Positions 57,757-64,000 of a stretch of 64,000 bases of DNA are shown here, piece by piece. Under the pieces are notes generated by a model, which saw nothing but the letters and a program-made list of their open reading frames with translations, was not told the DNA's origin and did not search any database. The DNA lies in assembly GCF_027580225.2 (NCBI RefSeq), contig NC_073353.2:33361501-33425500 (forward strand), written 5' to 3'. Position 1 is the stretch's first letter; the number at the start of each line of letters is the position of its first letter. This stretch comes from Misgurnus anguillicaudatus. Lineage: Eukaryota > Chordata > Actinopteri > Cypriniformes > Cobitidae. The translations under genes were made by a program, and so were the position numbers.

Positions 57757-57952
57757 GGCTGTGGGCTTACCAAATCCCTTCAGTTCTGTGAGCCCTCGCT
57801 GCAAGCACAATCTCTGACTCCACACCTACGGGAGAATGCTTGGAGTGTTACAGATCTTCTGACCTTTACCAATGTTTTGGAGAAAGCAAGTCTTTTGTTG
57901 AAAGCAACATCACAGAATACCTGGAATCTTCTGTTTTTTTATTTGCGAGCAC
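57757..57952 (+). pseudogene. possible 5' continuation of the acidic ORF with two frame slips
   Basis: Upstream of the open frame, codons in a second frame read ECYRSSDLYQCFGESKSFVE then SNITEYLESSVF up to a T7 run at 57934-57940. One extra T would join them to the main frame. Further upstream, after an acceptor-like cttcag at 57759, a third frame reads FCEPSLQAQSLTPHLREN until about 57837. This looks like one coding stretch broken by two single-base losses, or by assembly indels. The composition matches the main ORF. Confidence 0.35.
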
Positions 57953-60900
57953 TTGGAAGGTCAAATGCCTGCTGAACTGTGCTTCGGTCCTTCTGAGGTC
58001 TCCAAACAAGGAGATCTTAAAAAGCAAAGCCAGTCTTTGGAAGAAGCTGCTGAACTCTGTGCAGACTTTTCAGATGGAGAGACGCCTATTCACACCTCTG
58101 TGCACCAAAAGGAAATTGGGTTAGACAAATCTGATGGACTTTGCTATGAAAATAGTCAAATTAATGGTGAATATTCTGATCAGTCTAGTTCATCCGGATA
58201 TAGCTCTTTGTTGGACAGCTGCTCTGAGCACAGTGAGTCTTTTGAGACGTTGGTTTCGGTTGACTTGGTTGAAATAAGCCAAGCTGATGAGTTTAACATG
58301 CCATTTGAGCCCAGTGATCAAAGTGAGATTTCTGAAAAAGATGCTGAACAATTATTTTTATCTGAGATGAACCCAGATGTTAGTGAGTATTTTCAAGAAG
58401 ATGATACAGAACAGTTAAATTTACCTGAGATTGACATAAATATTTGTGATTGTATTCAAGACGAAGCAGAACAGTTGGATTTATCTGAGATGAACCCAGA
58501 TGCTTATGAGTATTTTCAAGAAGATGAGACAGAACGGTTAAATCTATCTGAGACGAACTCGGATGTTTACGAGTATTTACAAGAAGATGACACAGAGCAG
58601 TTAGATTTATCAGAGATTAACTCGGATGTTTATGAGGATTTACAAGAAGATGACACAGAGCAGTTAAATTTATCTGAGATGAACCAAGATGTTTATGAGT
58701 ATTCTCAAGATGATGATGAGGAACAGTTCAATTTATCTGATATGGACCCCGATCAAAATGAAGCTGTTGACTCCTTTCGATTAGATCTATTAGATAATGA
58801 AACCATTTCAGGATGTGATGCTGAATATGAAGGATCCTTATCTGAAGAATACAGCCTATCTGGTCAAAACATAGTAGCTGAACTGAACACACATAAAGAG
58901 TGTACGCTGAATGATCAAAACAAGCCCGCTGAATACCATGACATAGATTTTGATTCCCCGGATCTGTGTCAAGTCTCTAAACAAAGCATGCTATCTGACC
59001 ACTGTGTGTCCCTTGAGCAAACACGGGTTACTGGGCAAATGGACACCCCTGATGACAGAGCGACACTACACAGCCCAGACTGTTGCACTGAAGAGACCGT
59101 AGATTGTAGCCGGACATGTTGTGCCACTGAAGGTACTTCACAGAAACGACAGCTGTTTAAGCAGGAATGTAACCAACATTTTGAGCAAAACGAATCCTCT
59201 GAAGACCGTGCTGCATGTGTTGCAACTTTAGAACAATGCACAAGTTGTGGAGCACGCTTTGAGAAATGTGACGATCGGGAACAATGCAGTTCCTCTATGC
59301 CTACTAACCGGTCGGAGAGCCCACATCAAAGCAGACTTGCTGACTTGCCAACAGCACAACGGTCTGTCTTTCACAGCTCTGAACTACCCAAAGAAAACCA
59401 GAGCAACAGTTCTGAAATTAGGAAGCCATCTGCATGTGATGCCCTGTTTTCTGGCTCAATGGCAACTTTTGAGGATAGGTGGCTCTCTCAGTTTCTTACA
59501 GATCTTTTGAGACACAATCAAGAATCTGCAGATCTTGAGGTCAGTCAGTCCAGTGAAGATTTTAAAACTCCTGAATCTGATTCATGCTTTGTGCCTGAAG
59601 TTCGGGCAACTAAGTTGTGTAAAATGTGTTCTGATAGTGAGCAAGGGATGAAACCGCAATGTTTTCCGCTTGATAGTGATGGGGAAAGAACCTTTGTACT
59701 GCACCCAAATGTTCATAACTCTCTAGATGCAGTAACTAAAGGCGGTTCTTCAGATGAATCAAGCGAGGAAGAGTATTCGGACTGCATTGACAGTAAAAGT
59801 CAAGACAGCTCTGAAACCGATGAATCGTTCACAAGTTTTGCTGATGAGTCAGAATCATTTGAAATCTTCTCAGATAAGGTAAAACATCTCAGTCTTACAG
59901 AGGATAGTGATCAGTCGCAAGAGTACCCTGAAGATGAAACGACCTTTGACACATATACACAGGAAGCATTAGATGTTTGTGAAATTGATTCTGAAGAACA
60001 GGACAGGAAAGTCACAGGACAGAAAAGCAGTAAAACATATGCTGAAGTTGTTCTGGTCGGACTCCCCATAGATCCATGTCAGATCCATCAGTCTTGTGCT
60101 AAAGATGAGGTCTATGAAACCGAAGCTTACGAGCCTAATTTAATTGGTGAGAATTGCTGCACGCTATATTCTGAAGAAGTCAAGGGCATTGAACCTTGGC
60201 ACAAAAATGGAGAGCTCGTCGAACCTCTTGATGGTATGCTGGCACAAGTGTCTTGTGTTGCAGCTGTTGAAGGTTACGAACATCAAACATTACTAGAAAA
60301 TTCTTTGGAAGATTTGTCCACCGAGTTCTGTTACCAAACGTTTACGTATCATGAAGATGATACTCCCGAATTGCTTGATAAGGAACCAACATTGGGAACT
60401 GAGGACAGTCAGGATTTAAATAAGCTTAACGGATTTCAAAACGAGGAAATCAGAAAGGACACTGTAGTTGAAAATGAAGAGACCTTTACAGAAACCGAGG
60501 AGGCTCATGGACCTTCTTGTGGAGAGATTGAAACTTCCGAAGATGAAGAAGGATCTCTGTTTGACTTTGAAGATGTTGTGGTGCGTGCTGAGGAACATGA
60601 TACAAGCAAAGGGAATGATGCCAATCAAGAACTCATCAAAGATGAGTCAAAAGATGGCACTGCTGTTCTTGAGTGTTCCGTCTCAGTTGGTCAGCAAGAG
60701 TCATCAGTGTCTCAAAATGAATCGAACGATAGCTCTGAAGTCCTTTATTCCCATGAAGCAGACCTATCAGAGCAAAGCGACCGAAGTGAAAAGCTAGAGC
60801 AGCTTATACATCAAGTTGCAAAAAATGAAGCACCTGAATATAGTGAGCAGGACGGGTTCATTAAAGTTTCTGATCAAAGCACAACATCAGAGCAGACTGA

Positions 60901-61027
60901 TTCCTCTGACGACAGTGAAGTGTCTGAAGATGAAGAGTATTCAGAGTTCTGCGACTGTGAATTCTGTGTTCCACCCACAGATCAGGTACCGTGTAGTTTT
61001 AATCACTTAGAAGGCACTTGCTTGTAA
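57953..61027 (+). CDS. unrecognised ~1000-residue acidic repeat-containing ORF inside ctdsp1 intron 2
   Basis: The frame is open from about 57902 to a TAA at 61025-61027; the first ATG is at 57965 (MPAELCFGPSEVSKQ). The product is strongly acidic, rich in Glu, Asp, Ser and Gln with scattered Cys, and has no signal peptide, membrane segment or fold I recognise. A 21-residue tandem repeat (EQLNLSEMN-x-DVYEYFQEDD type) occupies 58346-58753. The C-terminus is SEFCDCEFCVPPTDQ, then a possible donor cag|gtaccg at 60985/60986, then 13 further codons to the stop. It lies on the ctdsp1 strand between ctdsp1 exon 2 and the catalytic exons. It may be an alternative ctdsp1 exon (the donor is phase 0, as is the end of exon 2), a nested single-exon gene, or a decaying relic. 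Random occurrence of 1000 open codons in AT-rich DNA is implausible. Function is unknown. Confidence 0.6.
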   Translation: MEGQMPAELCFGPSEVSKQGDLKKQSQSLEEAAELCADFSDGETPIHTSVHQKEIGLDKSDGLCYENSQINGEYSDQSSSSGYSSLLDSCSEHSESFETLVSVDLVEISQADEFNMPFEPSDQSEISEKDAEQLFLSEMNPDVSEYFQEDDTEQLNLPEIDINICDCIQDEAEQLDLSEMNPDAYEYFQEDETERLNLSETNSDVYEYLQEDDTEQLDLSEINSDVYEDLQEDDTEQLNLSEMNQDVYEYSQDDDEEQFNLSDMDPDQNEAVDSFRLDLLDNETISGCDAEYEGSLSEEYSLSGQNIVAELNTHKECTLNDQNKPAEYHDIDFDSPDLCQVSKQSMLSDHCVSLEQTRVTGQMDTPDDRATLHSPDCCTEETVDCSRTCCATEGTSQKRQLFKQECNQHFEQNESSEDRAACVATLEQCTSCGARFEKCDDREQCSSSMPTNRSESPHQSRLADLPTAQRSVFHSSELPKENQSNSSEIRKPSACDALFSGSMATFEDRWLSQFLTDLLRHNQESADLEVSQSSEDFKTPESDSCFVPEVRATKLCKMCSDSEQGMKPQCFPLDSDGERTFVLHPNVHNSLDAVTKGGSSDESSEEEYSDCIDSKSQDSSETDESFTSFADESESFEIFSDKVKHLSLTEDSDQSQEYPEDETTFDTYTQEALDVCEIDSEEQDRKVTGQKSSKTYAEVVLVGLPIDPCQIHQSCAKDEVYETEAYEPNLIGENCCTLYSEEVKGIEPWHKNGELVEPLDGMLAQVSCVAAVEGYEHQTLLENSLEDLSTEFCYQTFTYHEDDTPELLDKEPTLGTEDSQDLNKLNGFQNEEIRKDTVVENEETFTETEEAHGPSCGEIETSEDEEGSLFDFEDVVVRAEEHDTSKGNDANQELIKDESKDGTAVLECSVSVGQQESSVSQNESNDSSEVLYSHEADLSEQSDRSEKLEQLIHQVAKNEAPEYSEQDGFIKVSDQSTTSEQTDSSDDSEVSEDEEYSEFCDCEFCVPPTDQVPCSFNHLEGTCL
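58346..58753 (+). repeat. 63-bp (21-codon) in-frame tandem repeat
   Basis: Repeat starts fall at residues 132, 153, 173, 194, 215, 236 and 257 of the open frame, spacing 21 (once 20). The consensus is EQLNLSEMNPDVYEYFQEDD-T. Divergence among copies is mostly conservative and all stay in frame, which argues for protein-level constraint. Confidence 0.85.
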
Positions 61028-61188
61028 ATTATTGTAGGATTTTGTAAGTGACGACCGATTAGTTTTGTATAGGCACATTGTAGGTATATTCATGTGTATC
61101 TATTAGTTACTTATACCCATTATAGATATACCAATTCAAGTAGTTTAATCAATTATGTATCGGCCTACACTGTCTGGGAAAAAAAACG

Positions 61189-61396
61189 GTCACTGGGGTA
61201 GTACCCTTTCAAAAAGTAAATTTTGTTCCTAAAGAGTCCTTGTTAGTACCTCAAAGGTGCATATTGGTACCAAATATTTACACATTTGTACCTAAATGGT
61301 GTATATTCGCCTCTTAACCATAATGTACCTCTGAGGTACTCTTATGAACTCTATAGGTGGAAAGGTGTACTTTTTAAAGAGTACTGCCCCAGTGAC
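61189..61396. mobile_element. short TIR MITE
   Basis: gtcactggggtagtac and gtactgccccagtgac are perfect inverted ends. The interior alternates taccaaat/gtacctaaa blocks. Confidence 0.85.
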
Positions 61397-61429
61397 AACT
61401 AGGGACCATTTTTGACCTTGTTTTATGTG

Positions 61430-61585
61430 TCTCCAACCCTGCCCCTGGTGAGCTACCGTCTAGCTCCAACATACCCGTCTATAATTATCAACCTAATTAG
61501 CAACCCTGAACACATTGATTAGCTGCTTCAATCTGCAAGACGGTAGCTTACAAGGAACAGATTTTGAGACCTCTGGTGTAGACGA
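61430..61585. repeat. 'ccaaccctgcccctggtgag' repeat
   Basis: The left half gagctaccgtctagctccaa is mirrored by ctgcaagacggtagcttaca. It is a common fish DNA-element end family. Confidence 0.55.
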
Positions 61586-61754
61586 TATGTTGTTCTTGTA
61601 AAGCATGTTTTGTTAAGCATCTATGCTGGCTTTTGTGCTTGCATCTGTCTACAGTTTTTGCCAAACATTACTGAATTTTTAGTTCTCACTTTTAAATTTT
61701 ATATAGGATAAAGTCAGTAGCAACAGAACTAAATAAAGCATGCATGCAGGATTC

Positions 61755-61997
61755 TTATTCCAAGTCGTATCTGATTATGTTATTTAAATCAGAGTAGTCT
61801 CCATTCTCTTCGACCTGGAAGTGAACTTCAAACCCCAAAGTCAGCGTGTCACGAGCTATGTTACTCTGTAGCTGTAGGGCAGAGTTAGTTTCAGGTTCAG
61901 TATACTGTGTCCTGTTGGGTGTGAAGATTTGTGCAGGTTTGTAACCATAGCTGATGTCGGTCACTCGATCATCACTCAGTGGAATGTTTGCTCTCAA
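61755..61997 (-). other. unassigned protein-like open frame
   Basis: Eighty codons on the minus strand, reading LSDDRVTDISYGYKPAQIF, then QYTEPETNSALQLQSNIARD and LGFEVHFQVEENGDYSDLN before a TAA. The composition is unlike the surrounding AT-rich repeats and looks like a folded protein end. I do not recognise the family. A nearby TIR element ends at 61396 and another begins at 62134, so it may be a captured exon or retrocopy fragment. Confidence 0.3.
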
Positions 61998-62133
61998 AGA
62001 GCCACTTATACACCTAATTAGGGATGGGTGACATAACCAAAATCTGTGTTACAAGTAATTTTAGGTTGTGTAAATACATTAATGTTTTGTGTAGTGCAGC
62101 AAATAAATTGTTTTTATATAGTAAATATTTTAT

Positions 62134-63348
62134 TTAAAGGAATAGTTCACCCAAATATGAAGATTCTCTTTTTACTCACCCCCATGCCATCCTAAATGCA
62201 TAAGACTTTCTTTCTTCATTTAAACACGTAAGGTATTTTATACTAAAATGATGTCAAATGCATATTTCTTCTTATATGCGGCTCAACAAGCTTAGAAAAA
62301 GCTTCCATCATTTAAGTAATCCAAGACTCAAGTGGGTTAATATATGATTTCTGAAGTGAAACAAGTGCATATTTTCAGCTTATTTAGTGATCAGTATGTT
62401 ATGTATAATTTAAAACATGCATATCAGCATGTTAAATTAAAATATGGCGGTATGTCGATAACTTAAAATCTCATTGGTTCCTGCTTGTCTTGTGATGAAA
62501 CTTGCATATGACAACACATGAGAATATGGGTTGGTGACAAAAACGGTTTGGCAAGATGAGAAGTAAAAAAAAACAACTCGTTTTAAAAACATGCATCAGG
62601 TTTATTTCAATGCACAGTGTATTTACGTTAATTTTATGCAATAAAAAATTACATTTGCACCATTTTTATGAAAGTTAAGACTGAATGGACCTGAAAATGT
62701 CAAATGGTGTAACCCCCAATTGTGCCAAAGAATGACAAATATTAAATATTTTATCCACCTTGATGGCATGTAAGTGTTATCAAAATAATAATAATAATAA
62801 TTTTAAAATATAATTTTATTAGTTATTTCTAAATGTAAATTTTAATGCGTTTTTGTAATATTTGTCCTGACATATGTTAAAAAACAACTCTATTTTTTCA
62901 ATAATATTTGACAAATGATGTAAAAATGTATGTAAAAAATCATATTACACTAAACTAGATGATTATATTTTATTCCACATTTTTATGTACATATTTATAG
63001 TTTAATTTAAAAAATACTAGTTACACCAATTGACACAGACCGGTTACACCACATTGACATTTTTGCAATTATCCCCCAAATATTCTTTCAAAATGAAATA
63101 AAACCAGAAATTTTAGAAAAAAAGAGAATGTATGCTAGTAATCTGCAAATTTATCTTGAAATTTTAACCCTTTTACATTTAATTACGGACACAAAATAAT
63201 GAACGTCACGTCATTGACCTGAATATATCAGTATTCACACATTAACCCACTGGAACCTTGGATTACTTTATTTACAGAATTACATCTGAGATGGAATGAG
63301 GGTAAATAAATTAAGAGAAATTTCATATTTGGGTGAACTACTCATTAA
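62134..63348. mobile_element. 'atagttcacccaaatatgaa' element with internal insertion
   Basis: The left end ttaaaggaatagttcaccca is mirrored by catatttgggtgaactactc. The interior holds ggtgtaaccccc at 62705 and ttacaccaattgacac at 63022, likely ends of a further nested element. Confidence 0.65.
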
Positions 63349-63639
63349 AATATTTACACGGTAAGTATAGTTAAAATACACATGAATAGGTTTCATGTTT
63401 TATAACATCTGGGTACAACAAAATAACCAAATCAGTAAAACTAATAAAATTGATAGTTACAAACTGATAGCTTGAGTCACGTTAAAGCAGCTGTAAAATA
63501 GACTACACATAAACAAACCATATACGCCCCTGTGACCACACTTAAATTGAGTTTTCTATTTATATGCATTACATGGTGACTGTAAACAACATACAGCAGT
63601 ATAGAATAGATGTATAGTGGGATCTTTAATAGTTGACAC

Positions 63640-64000
63640 TAGGGATGGTCCGATCAGGAATTTTTTCAGCCGATACATTCTTGTCATCATTGTCAAAGTA
63701 ATTTTACTATTATAAATCATATATTGGTATTATAAAGATTCAAAATATGAAAGCAGAGACAAACACTCTATGTTTACTGTAAAATTTAAAAAGTTTGGTG
63801 CAACAGAATTATTAAGTAATCATTTATTTAAACCAGATTTAAGTCTAAGCCTTGTTGTTGCAACCCACCCTTAAGTCTTAATAATGAATTATGATGTTTA
63901 CCACAGATATGCAAATGCAGTCTTTATTAATCTATTTACTTAATAATTTTGATTTGCTTAATAATATTTGCGAAGTAAGAACCTGTATTGTGTTTTTACT
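63640..64000. repeat. left end of a 'ctagggatggtccgatc' element, continuing past the window
   Basis: ctagggatggtccgatcagg with cagccgatacattc resembles hAT-type ends. No partner end is inside the window. Confidence 0.45.

Noticed and set aside
57721..57975. 84-codon frame starting at ATG 57721
   Set aside because: Its first half may belong to the acidic protein, but after about 57837 the neighbouring frame looks more coding; it is not a gene by itself.
58969..59241. 90-codon minus-strand frame
   Set aside because: It is antisense of the acidic frame, with Cys/Ser composition expected from complementing it.
40151..64000. mir-26b, known to reside in an intron of mammalian CTDSP1
   Set aside because: I searched for the mature start ttcaagtaat and found no match on the + strand. 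The hosting intron is probably beyond the window.

Overview
The window is vertebrate nuclear DNA from a teleost, most likely a cypriniform (carp/zebrafish-like) fish. The case rests on intron-split vertebrate muscle-kinase exons with GT..AG borders, and on very AT-rich introns packed with non-autonomous DNA transposons. One of these families, with ends like 'atagttcacccaaaaatgaa', is in my experience typical of cyprinids. No bacterial, phage or CRISPR features are present.

Layout, all genes on the + strand. (1) 1-33.4 kb: the 3' part of speg (striated muscle preferentially expressed protein kinase). It has 24 exons that join in phase: the end of one Ig domain, a complete Ig domain, kinase domain 1 (eight exons, 4264-14713), a giant disordered Ser/Arg-rich exon (15085-17716), an Ig domain, a fibronectin-III domain, a Pro/Thr-rich linker exon, kinase domain 2 (26878 to the last exon) and a conserved C-terminal tail ending at a TGA at 32271-32273. 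The 5' part of the gene lies outside the window. (2) 33.4-39 kb: intergenic, with nested TIR elements and no gene I can support. (3) 40.1 kb to the end: the first two coding exons of ctdsp1 (RNA polymerase II CTD small phosphatase 1) at 40075-40150 and 56993-57147, separated by a 16.8-kb intron. The catalytic exons lie beyond the right edge. (4) 57.7-61.0 kb: inside ctdsp1 intron 2, on the same strand, an unusual 3-kb open frame encodes an acidic, Ser/Cys-containing protein of about 1000 residues with a 21-residue tandem repeat. I do not recognise it. Its frame runs into a CAG|GTACCG donor whose phase would allow splicing to the next ctdsp1 exon. Its 5' end appears broken by two one-base frame slips. 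It is the best candidate here for something undescribed.

The remaining sequence is a dense mobile-element landscape of short TIR/hAT-like elements, several nested. Three sets have exact 8-bp target duplications (27589/28044, 41132/41560, 54708/55834). For the last of these, the unoccupied host sequence is preserved in a second copy of the host element at 27.7-28.0 kb. tRNA-derived SINE copies, a LINE 3' tail, foldback palindromes and microsatellites fill much of the rest.

Functionally, speg encodes a sarcomere/triad scaffold kinase and ctdsp1 a nuclear phosphatase. They are neighbours rather than members of one pathway. The human orthologues both lie in 2q35, so the linkage looks ancestral. 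Exon borders were read by eye from splice consensus and phase; a few bases of uncertainty remain where noted.
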